Assembly: GCA_023451395.1 (NCBI GenBank)
Contig: JAEXZL010000034.1
Coordinates: forward strand, 1-49,954
DNA: 49,954 nucleotides
Direction of reading: 5' to 3'
Origin: Bacillota bacterium
Lineage (GTDB): Bacteria; Bacillota; Clostridia; Clostridiales; Clostridiaceae
The stretch's first letter is position 1. Each line of letters begins with the position of its first letter. This document shows positions 21,179 to 29,685 of the stretch, in pieces. The notes under the pieces were generated by a model. It did no database searches, had not been told where the DNA came from, and saw only the letters and a program-made list of their open reading frames with translations. The translations under genes were made by a program, and so were the position numbers.

Positions 21179-21818
21179 TGTACTTTTTTAGCTCTTCATT
21201 TAGGTCTACTTCACTGAGGGAAGCGAATTCATCTTCTATGGGGTCGCTTTTTGCTAGCTCTTTAAAGCCTGCGGCTTCTGCTTCTTTTCTTTTAATTTTC
21301 TGTTCTATTTCTCTTAGGTTTATTCTGTTATAGTCTGTTTGAACTTCTGAGAGAATTTCGTTTACTTTTTTGCTGGCTTCTGCACTGCTGAATCTGGCTG
21401 CAGCTTCATCTCTGTAGCTTCGAGTACTTTCAATTTCCTTTTCCAGCTCTCTAAGATTTTCTTTAATCTCTTCAGCCTTGGTCCTTGCTTCAATACAGCT
21501 TTCCTCAAGCTGCTTATTTTTCTTATCTAGCTCTAATTTTTTTGCTAGAGCCTTTTTTGCTAAATCTTCATTTCCTTTTTCAAGTGCTAAGCGAACCTTT
21601 GAATCGTAGTCTAGAGCTTCCTTTTTAGAGAGCTCCAGCTTCTTGTCCAGTTCATATACATTGGATATTACCTTTGCTGATGTAAGCTTTGCACTATTTA
21701 GGGCTTCTTCCATATCTCTAAGCTTCTGATCCAGTAATTCTATTGGGTTCTCAAGGGAATCTAAGGATTTATTTACCTTAGCTCGAAATAAATTAGAAAC
21801 CCGATTAACTATACTCAT
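21171..21818 (-). CDS. pspA: PspA/IM30-family phage-shock protein
   Basis: 215 residues, almost entirely alpha-helical coiled coil, as in PspA and Vipp1. The N-terminal amphipathic helix is MSIVNRVSNLFRAKVNKSLD, followed by ENPIELLDQKLRDMEEAL, the family signature. PspA/IM30 proteins coat and stabilise the inner leaflet of the cell membrane under envelope stress. A GGAGGTGG site precedes the ATG, and TGTTATAAT about 65 bp upstream looks like an extended -10 promoter. No liaIH or pspBC partner is adjacent. The last codon and the stop lie inside repeat array B, so the C-terminus may have been altered when the repeat spread. Confidence 0.9.
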   Translation of the reverse strand: MSIVNRVSNLFRAKVNKSLDSLENPIELLDQKLRDMEEALNSAKLTSAKVISNVYELDKKLELSKKEALDYDSKVRLALEKGNEDLAKKALAKKLELDKKNKQLEESCIEARTKAEEIKENLRELEKEIESTRSYRDEAAARFSSAEASKKVNEILSEVQTDYNRINLREIEQKIKRKEAEAAGFKELAKSDPIEDEFASLSEVDLNEELKKYTP

Positions 21819-21952
21819 AAATCCACCTCCACTTTATATTGTAAGAAAATTTGTAATTAATATACAATATTATAACATATATTAAGGATTTGAAATTGAC
21901 AATGAGAAATATTATTTAACTTTTAAGGATTTATTTTATATTTTCTCATCTA

Positions 21953-21961
21953 TGGTATAAT
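21953..21961 (+). promoter_or_regulatory. Extended -10 promoter of the S1-domain protein gene
   Basis: TGGTATAAT (TG-N-TATAAT) 36 bp before the TTG start; no good -35 box is visible at the usual distance. Confidence 0.5.
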
Positions 21962-21996
21962 AACTATTAGAGCGTTACCTAGAAGGAGTGATTAAA

Positions 21997-23169
21997 TTGG
22001 CTAATGAAAACAATAACGACCAAAGCATGCAAGACATGATGGACCAGTATGAATTTACAAAAATACATACCGGGGACATAATAAGCGGAAAGGTTATTAA
22101 GGTTACGGATTCTGAGGTTTTTGTTAATATAAATTATTTCAGTGACGGAATAGTACCTAAAAACCAAGTGACTAGAGATGAGGATGTAAGCCTTGATAGT
22201 ATTGTTTCCCTAGGGGATGAAATTGATGTAATGGTATTAAAAACAAGCGATGGAGAAGGCAATGTGCTTTTATCTAAACTAGAAGCTGATAATATTAAGG
22301 GTTGGGAAGACCTAGAAAGTTTCTACAATGATAAAAAAACTGTTAACCTTAAGATTAAAGAGGCAGTAAAGGGAGGCGCTATAGCCTATTACAAAGGAAT
22401 AAGAGTCTTTATACCTGCTTCACAGCTTTCTTTAAACTACGTTGAGGATATTAAGGCTTTTGAGTCTAAGGATTTAGAAGTTGAGATTATAGAATTTGAT
22501 AAGAGTAAGTCAAGAGTTGTTGCCTCCCGTAAGGTAATTGAAAAGAAAGAGGCTGATAGTAAAAGGGAAGAGCTATGGAAGACTCTTAAGAGTGGAGAAA
22601 AGAGAGAAGGAACTGTAAGCAAGATTGTAAAATTTGGAGCCTTTGTTGACCTTAATGGTATCGAAGGCCTTGTGCACATATCAGATTTATCCTGGAGTAG
22701 AGTTAAGGATCCAAGAGAAGTAGTTTCTGAGGGGGATAAGGTTACTGTTTATATTCAGTCTGTAGATAGAGAAAAGAAGAGGTTATCATTAGTTTTAAAG
22801 GATGTTAATAAAGACCCTTGGAATGAATTTACCTCAAGGTATAAGGTAAATGATGTGGTAGAAGGAAAGGTTACAAACTTTATTGCTATTGGTGCCTTTG
22901 TAGAGCTTGTACCTGGAGTAGAAGGCCTTGTACACATTAGTGAAATTTCACAGGAGAATATTGCGAAACCTTCTGATGTACTAAGCATAGGTGCTTTAGT
23001 AAAGGTTAAGATTATGGATATTGACACTAAGAATAAAAAAGTATCATTAAGCATAAAGAATGCTACTGAAAGCTCCAAAGAATATTTAAAATATAACGAT
23101 GATGAAAATGAACTAACCTTAGGAGATCTTTTTAAGGATAAGCTAAAGAATTTTAAGTTTGATGAATAA
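21997..23169 (+). CDS. rpsA: S1 RNA-binding domain protein (ribosomal protein S1 homologue, YpfD type)
   Basis: 390 residues with four S1 domains in a row, starting at about residues 17, 100, 185 and 270. The clearest are GTVSKIVKFGAFVDLNGIEG with LVHISDLSW, and GKVTNFIAIGAFVELVPGVEG with LVHISEIS. This length and layout match the S1 homologues of low-GC Firmicutes, which are shorter than the six-domain E. coli protein. They bind mRNA; whether they are truly ribosomal here is not settled. AGAAGGAG lies 8 bp before the TTG start; a GTG at 21988 overlaps it and is rejected. It is divergent from pspA. Confidence 0.9.
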   Translation: MANENNNDQSMQDMMDQYEFTKIHTGDIISGKVIKVTDSEVFVNINYFSDGIVPKNQVTRDEDVSLDSIVSLGDEIDVMVLKTSDGEGNVLLSKLEADNIKGWEDLESFYNDKKTVNLKIKEAVKGGAIAYYKGIRVFIPASQLSLNYVEDIKAFESKDLEVEIIEFDKSKSRVVASRKVIEKKEADSKREELWKTLKSGEKREGTVSKIVKFGAFVDLNGIEGLVHISDLSWSRVKDPREVVSEGDKVTVYIQSVDREKKRLSLVLKDVNKDPWNEFTSRYKVNDVVEGKVTNFIAIGAFVELVPGVEGLVHISEISQENIAKPSDVLSIGALVKVKIMDIDTKNKKVSLSIKNATESSKEYLKYNDDENELTLGDLFKDKLKNFKFDE

Positions 23170-23215
23170 GAGTGGATCAAATCCACGGAATATATTTTTA
23201 AAATTTATATTAATA

Positions 23216-23244
23216 AAGGGTATAGAAATTGCTTCTATACCCTT
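23216..23244 (+). terminator. Terminator after the S1-domain gene
   Basis: AAGGGTATAGAA pairs perfectly with TTCTATACCCTT over a 5-nt loop. The T tract is weak. A smaller GTGGAT-CAA-ATCCAC hairpin lies just upstream (23172-23186). Confidence 0.7.
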
Positions 23245-23327
23245 GACTATATTTTTAAAAAGAATATTTGATAATGTTTACATGAAGTTATATGGCTTTA
23301 TAGAGATTTTTTTTATTGCTGTAATTA

Positions 23328-23358
23328 AATTGTAACAATTATTAATTTAATTGTAACA
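23328..23358 (+). repeat. Two AATTGTAACA direct repeats 21 bp apart
   Basis: AATTGTAACA occurs at 23328-23337 and 23349-23358, start to start 21 bp, about two helical turns. They lie 80-110 bp before the small membrane protein gene, upstream of a TATAAT at 23384-23389. They could be tandem sites for a regulator; chance in AT-rich DNA is possible. Confidence 0.4.
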
Positions 23359-23439
23359 CAAAGTTACCTGAAGTATATTATTCTATAATTGTAAAGTAAA
23401 TGATTAGGGAATGAATAATTATGAAAAGGGTGATGAAAT

Positions 23440-23718
23440 ATGGAAAAGATCTCAGAGAAGAATATTGCATATCCCAAACTAGCTATTAGTCTAATATCAG
23501 GATTGTTAATCGGAAGCTTGATACCATACCTTGCCTTTTCTATAACTAGTAATTATGGAGTTTTCTTAATGATAGCGGCTTCCGTAACCATATTATATTA
23601 TCAAGTTAAAGGGAATGGAGCATTTAAAGAAATAAAGGAAGATCATTTTTTATTTTTAGCAGGCTGCTTATTTGGTTTAATTATGTTAATACCATATATA
23701 GCTATAATAAACTTATAG
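23440..23718 (+). CDS. Small three-helix membrane protein, unidentified
   Basis: 92 residues with three hydrophobic segments: LAISLISGLLIGSLIPYLAF, YGVFLMIAASVTILYYQV and FLFLAGCLFGLIMLIPYIAI. A GGGTGATGAAAT site precedes the ATG, and a terminator follows. It stands alone between the S1 gene and convergent pyruvate kinase. I recognise no family. Its helices 1 and 3 share a G-x-L-x-G-x-x-x-P pattern, hinting at an internal repeat or packing motif. Coding is supported by the ribosome binding site and the membrane pattern. Confidence 0.7.
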   Translation: MEKISEKNIAYPKLAISLISGLLIGSLIPYLAFSITSNYGVFLMIAASVTILYYQVKGNGAFKEIKEDHFLFLAGCLFGLIMLIPYIAIINL

Positions 23719-23740
23719 AAAAAAACATAAGATAAAAAAT

Positions 23741-23783
23741 AAGGCTATTTAAAGAAGGGCTTTTATTCTCTTTAAATAGCCTT
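23741..23783. terminator. Bidirectional terminator between convergent genes
   Basis: AAGGCTATTTAAAG pairs perfectly with CTTTAAATAGCCTT over a 15-nt loop, with A-rich and T-rich flanks. Confidence 0.85.
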
Positions 23784-23798
23784 ATATATTTTTTGTAA

Positions 23799-25217
23799 TT
23801 AGATTTTTTCAAGCTTAAACATGTTTGTACCTCCAACCATTGCTGTAGGCATACCAGCAGCTATAATGATGCTATCACCTTCTGCTGCAATTTGCTCCTT
23901 AAGGGCAATGGTTTTTGCTTCATTAATAACTTCATGAGTATTAGAGAAGTCTTTACTTAGAACAGGAACTATACCAAAGTGAAGATTAAGAGACCTTAGT
24001 ACCTTTTCATTAGGGGTTATAGCTATAATAGGGCAGCTGGGCCTGTATTTTGAAATAAGCCTTGCAGTGGCACCGCTTTGAGTTGCTGCAACAATAGCTT
24101 TCACCGGAAGCTTATTGGAGGTTTGTACTGTGGAGTAGCTTATGGCATCGGCGAAGCTTGTAAGCTGAAGATCCTTAAGCCTTCCTAAGAAAATTTCATA
24201 TTCTAAATGAAGCTCTGTTTCCAGGGCTATTTTTGACATGGTTTTAGCAGCTTCAATAGGATATGCCCCACTAGCGCTTTCACCACTGAGCATAACTGCA
24301 TCGGTACCGTCAAAGACAGCATTGCATATATCTGTAGCCTCAGCTCTCGTAGGTCTTGAGTTTTTAATCATAGAATCCAGCATTTGAGTGGCTGTAATAA
24401 CTATTTTTCCAGCCTTATTACAGCTTTTAATTATTTGCTTTTGAATAAGAGGAACCTTTTCTATAGGAATTTCTACACCCATATCTCCTCTTGCTACCAT
24501 AATTCCATCGGAGGCATCTATTATAGCGGAAATATTGTCTACTCCTTCCTGGGTTTCAATTTTTGCTATGATTTTAATATCCTTACCACCATGGTTATCA
24601 AGGATTTTTCTAACTTCAAGCATATCCTCAGCTTTTCTTATGAAGGAAGCAGCAACAAAATCTACCTCTTGTGCGCAGCCAAAGATAAGGTCTTTAACAT
24701 CCTTTTCCGTGAGTGCTGGAAGTCCAATCTTAACATTAGGTACATTTACTCCCTTATGATCCTTGATAACACCACTATTTACAGCTGAGCAGAGAATTTT
24801 CTTATCATTAATATCAAGAATTTTAAACTCTAATAGGCCGTCATCAACCAGAATACTGCCTCCAATTTTTACATCCTTATAGAGATCGGTGTAGGAAATA
24901 GAGCATTCCTTTGAATCGCCCATTATTTCACCATCACAACGGAAGGTAAAGCTCTGTCCTTTTTCAATGGTTGCTGATCCGCCTAAAAAATTATGTGTGC
25001 GGATTTTTGGCCCTTTAATATCTAAAAGAATTGCAGTGGGAGTGTTCAATTCCTTTCTAAGGTCTTTTATTAAATTTATGGTCTTCAGATGACTTTCATG
25101 GTCTCCGTGGGAGAAATTAAGTCTAGCAGCACTCATGCCAAGATTCATGAATTCTTTTAAAATCTCTGGTGAAAAACTGGAAGGTCCTATGGTAAAGATC
25201 ATTTTAGTTTTTTGCAT
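23799..25217 (-). CDS. pyk: Pyruvate kinase
   Basis: 472 residues, the classical length without the extra C-terminal phosphohistidine domain found in Bacillus pyruvate kinases. Recognisable sections are KMIFTIGPSSFSPEILKEFM, SAARLNFSHGDHESH, the catalytic GIMVARGDMGVEIPIEKVP, and the TATQMLDSMIKNSRPTRAEA segment with the active-site Thr and Met. The C-terminal allosteric domain begins near residue 345 (AISYSTVQTSNKLPVKAIVA). The enzyme makes ATP and pyruvate from PEP and ADP in glycolysis. GAGGTGATTTGA precedes the ATG. It is monocistronic here; phosphofructokinase, often adjacent in other Firmicutes, is absent. Confidence 0.97.
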   Translation of the reverse strand: MQKTKMIFTIGPSSFSPEILKEFMNLGMSAARLNFSHGDHESHLKTINLIKDLRKELNTPTAILLDIKGPKIRTHNFLGGSATIEKGQSFTFRCDGEIMGDSKECSISYTDLYKDVKIGGSILVDDGLLEFKILDINDKKILCSAVNSGVIKDHKGVNVPNVKIGLPALTEKDVKDLIFGCAQEVDFVAASFIRKAEDMLEVRKILDNHGGKDIKIIAKIETQEGVDNISAIIDASDGIMVARGDMGVEIPIEKVPLIQKQIIKSCNKAGKIVITATQMLDSMIKNSRPTRAEATDICNAVFDGTDAVMLSGESASGAYPIEAAKTMSKIALETELHLEYEIFLGRLKDLQLTSFADAISYSTVQTSNKLPVKAIVAATQSGATARLISKYRPSCPIIAITPNEKVLRSLNLHFGIVPVLSKDFSNTHEVINEAKTIALKEQIAAEGDSIIIAAGMPTAMVGGTNMFKLEKI

Positions 25218-25440
25218 TCAAATCACCTCTTTTATTGATTTTACTAAAGTAATTCTATTATTTTATACAGATTATTATAAGTTTATCCTATAAAATCTAG
25301 AAAATAAAGGCATTATAATCAAAAGTAGTAATTTTTACAAAGATATTAAAATTATAATTGTTAAAAATACTAAGCTATCTTTAAAATTTTTTTTATTATA
25401 TACTAATAATATAATTTTTTATTATACAAGGAGGATAATT

Positions 25441-26895
25441 ATGGGAGTTATAAATAATATTGAACCTAAAGAGGTTTTTAATTTTTTTGAAGAATTATCA
25501 AATATTCCTAGAGGATCAGGTAATGAAAAGGGAGTAAGTGATTACCTTGCAGCTTTTGCTAGAAAAAGAGGCCTTGAGGTTATACAGGATAAGGCTCTGA
25601 ATATAATTATAAAAAAACCCGCCTTCTTAGGTTATGAGGACGCACCAACAGTGGTACTTCAGGGACACATGGATATGGTTTGCGAAAAGAATAATGATAC
25701 AGTGCATGATTTTGAAAAGGATCCTATAAGACTTAAGATAGAAGGAGATTATATATATGCTGATGGAACAACCTTAGGTGCAGATAATGGTATAGCTGTA
25801 GCTTATGCCCTTGCACTCCTGGATTCTAAGGATATACCTCATCCTGCTTTAGAGGTTTTGATAACCACAGAAGAAGAGACAGGATTGGTTGGAGCCATGG
25901 CTATAAATCCTGAAGATATTAAAGGAAGGATTTTATTAAACCTAGATTCTGAAGAGGAAGGACAGTTTTTAGTAAGCTGTGCTGGAGGCGTAAGAAATAA
26001 CGTTATTCTTCCTATAAAATATGAAGAGGCTGCACCTACCTGGGAAACCTATGAGCTAAAGGTTAGAGGCTTAAAGGGAGGGCACTCAGGTATGGATATC
26101 ATTAAGCAAAGGGCAAATTCTAATAAGCTTGCTGGAAGAGTTCTATCATCAATGATGGACAGCTTTGATTTTAGACTTGTGGCTTTAAATGGCGGATCTA
26201 AAACTAATGCTATTCCCAGAGAAATGGATGCTGTATTTAAAATAAACACATCTTTAGAAGAAGAACTAAAATCCTTTGTAGCAGAGTGGCAGAAGATACT
26301 CTTTAATGAATATAAAGCTGTAGATGAGCACATAAGTATAACTATAGAAAAGATTACTAACAATAACCATAAAGTTTTTGATAAAGAAACAACTCATAAG
26401 GCAGTGAAGCTTTTATATCTAATACCAAATGGAATTAAAACAATGAGTAATGATATTAAGGGGCTTGTACAAAGTTCCACAAATCTAGGGGTTGTGATAA
26501 CCACCTCAGATTCTGTAGAATTCCATAGTGCTGTAAGAAGTTCTGTTGGAAGCTTAAAGGAAGATATTGTTAAGGAAACCACATATTTAGCAGAAGCCTT
26601 TGGGGCAAAAATCACATGTCAGGCAGGCTATCCAGAATGGCAGTATGACCCTGTATCCAAGATTAGAACTCTCTGTCAAGAAGTATATAAAAACCTTACT
26701 GGTGGAGAAGCAGAAATTGTTGCTATTCATGCAGGTGTAGAATGTGGCTTATTTAAAGAAAAATTTGAGGATATGGATATGATATCCTTTGGACCAAATC
26801 TTTATGATGTCCACACACCTAAGGAGCATATGAGTATTTCCTCTGTAAGGAATATATGGCTATTCTTAAAGGAGCTATTAAAAGCTATTAAATAA
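25441..26895 (+). CDS. pepD: Aminoacyl-histidine dipeptidase (PepD, M20 family)
   Basis: 484 residues, the standard length. The di-zinc site motifs are VVLQGHMDMVCEKN (His-x-Asp), LGADNGIAVA (bridging Asp), and TTEEETGLVGA (catalytic and metal Glu). Later motifs VRGLKGGHSGMDI and IHAGVECGLF and FGPNLYDVHTPKEHMS complete the M20C pattern. The enzyme hydrolyses Xaa-His and other dipeptides in the cytoplasm. AAGGAGGATAATT precedes the ATG; upstream lies a 220-bp AT-rich promoter region shared with divergent pyk. An aromatic-acid-exporter-like gene follows after 22 bp, likely in the same operon. Confidence 0.96.
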   Translation: MGVINNIEPKEVFNFFEELSNIPRGSGNEKGVSDYLAAFARKRGLEVIQDKALNIIIKKPAFLGYEDAPTVVLQGHMDMVCEKNNDTVHDFEKDPIRLKIEGDYIYADGTTLGADNGIAVAYALALLDSKDIPHPALEVLITTEEETGLVGAMAINPEDIKGRILLNLDSEEEGQFLVSCAGGVRNNVILPIKYEEAAPTWETYELKVRGLKGGHSGMDIIKQRANSNKLAGRVLSSMMDSFDFRLVALNGGSKTNAIPREMDAVFKINTSLEEELKSFVAEWQKILFNEYKAVDEHISITIEKITNNNHKVFDKETTHKAVKLLYLIPNGIKTMSNDIKGLVQSSTNLGVVITTSDSVEFHSAVRSSVGSLKEDIVKETTYLAEAFGAKITCQAGYPEWQYDPVSKIRTLCQEVYKNLTGGEAEIVAIHAGVECGLFKEKFEDMDMISFGPNLYDVHTPKEHMSISSVRNIWLFLKELLKAIK

Positions 26896-26917
26896 AGATT
26901 CTTACGGTGGTGATGTT

Positions 26918-27793
26918 TTGAGGCTAAATTTTAATATTGGATTTAGAATATATAAGACAGCATTAGCGATATTTTTATGTGTAGTAATAGCAAATATCTT
27001 TAATATCTCACCCTTTTATTCCTGCATTGCCGCAGTTATATCAATGGAAAGCACTGTTGTAAATTCCTATAGAGCTGGTATAAATAGAGTTCAGGGGACG
27101 ATTTTAGGAGCTATTATTGGTATGGTTTTTAGTACCATAAAAAGAAGCAGTCCCTTCCTTTGTGCCTTAGGAGCAATTATTATTATAGTAGTTTGCAATA
27201 AATTTAAATGGAAAAAAGCTATAGTAATATCTAATACTGTGTTTTTAGCAATTATGATAAACCTTACTTCTAAAACACCTTTAGAATATAGCTTCTTCAG
27301 AATTCTTGATACCATTTTAGGTATAGTTATTTCAGTTTTGGTTAACTATCTGATTTTTGCACCTAAGCTTCATGAAAGAATTTTGGAGGTTAGAGATGAG
27401 ATTAATAATAATATAATTTCTAAGTTCAGAGAGATATATGAAAATAGAGAGATAAAAAACCTTGAAGATCTAAGAGCTTTAATTAATAACTATGAAAGCT
27501 TAGTAACATCCTTAGAGGAGGAGCGCGTTATATATCATGGAGAGGATCCGGATTTAGATAGCTTTAGTGCACTCATTAAAAGCTATGAGATAATATTTAT
27601 TTATTTAGAAGCTTTACTTCTTTTAAATAAGGATATGTGTTATTTGTTAAAGGAAAATGCTCTTGGGATATCCTCCTTAATAGGAGAGGTATATTTAGAG
27701 GCTCCATCTAAGGAATTAGAAAGAACAGAAGAAAATATAATATTTAATTACAATATAAAAAAGGCCTTAGAGACCTTTAAGCTATGCTGTTAA
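26918..27793 (+). CDS. Aromatic acid exporter family protein (ArAE_1, DUF939)
   Basis: 291 residues. The N-terminal half has about four to five transmembrane helices, including IYKTALAIFLCVVIANIF and RVQGTILGAIIGMVFSTI, then a soluble helical C-terminal half. The sequence FYSCIAAVISMESTVVNSYRAGINR matches the core of the FUSC/ArAE_1 group (YqjA/YgaE-like). Relatives are thought to export aromatic or other organic acids, but few have been tested. TTG is used as start, preceded by GGTGGTGATG; no ATG is nearby. It probably shares a transcript with pepD, separated by 22 bp. Confidence 0.85.
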   Translation: MRLNFNIGFRIYKTALAIFLCVVIANIFNISPFYSCIAAVISMESTVVNSYRAGINRVQGTILGAIIGMVFSTIKRSSPFLCALGAIIIIVVCNKFKWKKAIVISNTVFLAIMINLTSKTPLEYSFFRILDTILGIVISVLVNYLIFAPKLHERILEVRDEINNNIISKFREIYENREIKNLEDLRALINNYESLVTSLEEERVIYHGEDPDLDSFSALIKSYEIIFIYLEALLLLNKDMCYLLKENALGISSLIGEVYLEAPSKELERTEENIIFNYNIKKALETFKLCC

Positions 27794-27797
27794 AAAG

Positions 27798-27827
27798 AAT
27801 CTGAGATGAAAATCTCAGATTTTTTTG
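27798..27827 (+). terminator. Terminator of the pepD operon
   Basis: AATCTGAGAT pairs perfectly with ATCTCAGATT over GAAA, followed by TTTTTT. Confidence 0.92.
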
Positions 27828-27896
27828 AATGAATTAGAATTTTTTAAAAAGGATTTTTAATTAGAGGTGTAGAATTATACTTCAAGAGGTGATAAT

Positions 27897-28415
27897 ATGT
27901 TAGATTTAACCCTTAAGAGTGATGATATTATTATATCAAGCATAGGAAAAGAGGATGCCCTAAAGGTTCAGAGATTGATCGAAGGGCAGGAGGATTACCT
28001 TGATGAAGATAGCTATATTAACTCCATTAGATTTGATGAATTTATGAAAAGATTTATAGAATATTATATTACTGAGAATGAGATATTTTTTAAGATATTA
28101 ATGGATGACGAAATTATAGGAGTGGTAAAGGGAAGGCTAGAAGGGAAGGAAGATAAAGAACTTTTCTTGTGGTTTTTTATGTTAGATTCAAAATATCGGG
28201 GCTTAGGTATGGGAAAAGCTATTTTGAATATTTTGATTGACTACTTTAACCATACCTTAGGTGTTAAAATATTTTCTTCAGGGGTATGTTCTTGCAATGA
28301 TAAAGCCATAAGGTTTTGGGAAAATAATGGCTTTAAACCTGTAAGAGTTACAAAAAATTTCTTCGAGGAAATGGAAAATAATAAGGATCTTATAATATTT
28401 AAAAAAATAGTTTAA
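27897..28415 (+). CDS. GNAT-family N-acetyltransferase
   Basis: 172 residues. The acetyl-CoA-binding motif is LDSKYRGLGMGKAILNILID, followed by the beta-bulge and C-terminal NDKAIRFWENNGFKPVRVT. An N-terminal helix-loop region (ALKVQRLIEGQEDYLDED) gives substrate specificity, which I cannot predict. AAGAGGTGATAAT precedes the ATG. It is a single gene between terminators. Confidence 0.88.
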   Translation: MLDLTLKSDDIIISSIGKEDALKVQRLIEGQEDYLDEDSYINSIRFDEFMKRFIEYYITENEIFFKILMDDEIIGVVKGRLEGKEDKELFLWFFMLDSKYRGLGMGKAILNILIDYFNHTLGVKIFSSGVCSCNDKAIRFWENNGFKPVRVTKNFFEEMENNKDLIIFKKIV

Positions 28416-28420
28416 CGAAA

Positions 28421-28450
28421 GGCTCGGCAAAAAATGTCGGGCTCTTTTTA
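28421..28450 (+). terminator. Terminator after the GNAT gene
   Basis: GGCTCGGCA pairs with TGTCGGGCT (with G-T pairs) over an A-rich loop, followed by TTTTTA. Confidence 0.7.
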
Positions 28451-28512
28451 GTATATATTCCTTCCCTATGAAATAAATATTAGTATCAAACTAAATATTG
28501 TGGGGTGGGACT

Positions 28513-29205
28513 ATGAGATACACAAGATATAACTATAAAAAGAAAAATAATAATAGCTATAAGGTGCTTACAATCTTTATACTCTTACTTCTAATTGCTT
28601 TAGCCGTTGGAAGAGGGCTGTCAGGATATTTTTTAAAAGGAATAGGGTTAAGTGATGACAATAAGAAAGGTAACCCTGAAATATCACAGGGAGAAACTTT
28701 GGATGCTTCTAAGAGCTTTGTAATATTTCAAGCGGGCTTATATAGTAAACAAGAAAATGCTGAAGCTATGAATAATAGCCTTAAGGATAAATATAATTCA
28801 TTTATAATTTCTGATGGAGATAAATTCAGAGTAATAGTTGACATAGAAAGAGGAATTAATGCTGAAAGGCTTGAGAATGAGCTAAAGACTCAGGGAATAG
28901 CCTATGCAAAATCAAATATTTTAATAAATAAGGATGAGCTGTCCAAGGAGGAAATTGCTGAATCCCTAGATGCACTTATGCAGTACTATGAAAAGCTGAA
29001 AGAAGGGCAAGTGCTTGGGGTTAAAACAGAGGATTTAAAAAAGTGGAGTAGTGAACTTAAAAAGCCTGATGACAGTGAAGCTAATATTAAGGAGCTTCAG
29101 GAGATTAATAATTATATTCAAGCCTTGCCAGAAGAATTAAATAAAGATGCTGTACCAGGCCTTGTGAACTTTATATATGGAATACTTGTTAAATTTAAAG
29201 CTTGA
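28513..29205 (+). CDS. SPOR-domain membrane protein, positional SpoIIB homologue
   Basis: 230 residues. A basic N-terminus (RYNYKKKNNNSYK) is followed by one transmembrane helix (VLTIFILLLLIALAVG). A SPOR-like domain lies at about 70-140 (KSFVIFQAGLYSKQENAEAM...FIISDGDKFRVIVDI). SPOR domains bind denuded glycan at division sites. In B. subtilis the SPOR protein SpoIIB lies just upstream of maf-radC-mreBCD-minCD-spoIVF; this gene has the same place, separated only by a DUF4321 gene. It may therefore act in septal peptidoglycan thinning and engulfment. The ATG after GGGGTGGGACT is used rather than a TTG 15 bp upstream. Sequence similarity to SpoIIB itself is not obvious by eye. Confidence 0.75.
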   Translation: MRYTRYNYKKKNNNSYKVLTIFILLLLIALAVGRGLSGYFLKGIGLSDDNKKGNPEISQGETLDASKSFVIFQAGLYSKQENAEAMNNSLKDKYNSFIISDGDKFRVIVDIERGINAERLENELKTQGIAYAKSNILINKDELSKEEIAESLDALMQYYEKLKEGQVLGVKTEDLKKWSSELKKPDDSEANIKELQEINNYIQALPEELNKDAVPGLVNFIYGILVKFKA

Positions 29206-29234
29206 TTTAAAATTTAATTATAATATGAACAGTA

Positions 29235-29291
29235 ATTTAAAGGAGTCATAAAACAAGGACTTTTAGCCCTTGCTTTATGACTTCTTTAAAT
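29235..29291. repeat. Long near-perfect inverted repeat (24-bp arms)
   Basis: The arms 29235-29258 and 29268-29291 match at 22 of 24 positions with a 9-nt loop; the core is GTCATAAA...TTTATGAC. There is no T run after it. It may be a terminator for the SPOR gene, a processing site, or a small palindromic repeat. Confidence 0.7.
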
Positions 29292-29416
29292 ATTTATTTA
29301 CTTTTAAATGCTATAATAATAAAAGTAAAAATATTTTTAATTGAGGTATTTTCTCTTGTTTACAGTATTATTAAATGTTAAACTATATAAGATATAAAGC
29401 AGAAGTGGGGGATATA

Positions 29417-29674
29417 ATGAGTACTTCTAAAAAATCATTTTCCTTATTGTTATTTGTAATCTTAGGCGCAATTTCTGGCAGCATTTTAGGAGAATTTTTG
29501 GGAAACTATATTCCTTCATTAAAAATATTAAGTACAGTTTATAGTATAGGTACAAATGCTCCTATTTTTGTAGACTTGAAGGTTTTAACCTTAACCTTCG
29601 GTATTACATTTAATTTAAACATAATGACTATTATTGGTGTAATAGTGTCAATAATAGTATATAGAAAGTACTAG
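29417..29674 (+). CDS. DUF4321 small membrane protein
   Basis: 85 residues, two to three hydrophobic segments: FSLLLFVILGAISGSILGEFLG at the N-terminus and IMTIIGVIVSIIVYRKY at the C-terminus. The composition and position directly before maf match the DUF4321 family of clostridia, of unknown function. The ATG after AGTGGGGGATATA is used; an ATG 42 bp upstream lacks a ribosome binding site. It ends 11 bp before maf and is probably co-transcribed with it. Confidence 0.75.
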   Translation: MSTSKKSFSLLLFVILGAISGSILGEFLGNYIPSLKILSTVYSIGTNAPIFVDLKVLTLTFGITFNLNIMTIIGVIVSIIVYRKY

Positions 29675-29685
29675 GATGTGATAGC

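Noticed and set aside
24384..24788. Long plus-strand frames opposite pyk
   Set aside because: They are antisense to conserved pyruvate kinase sequence and have no start signals.
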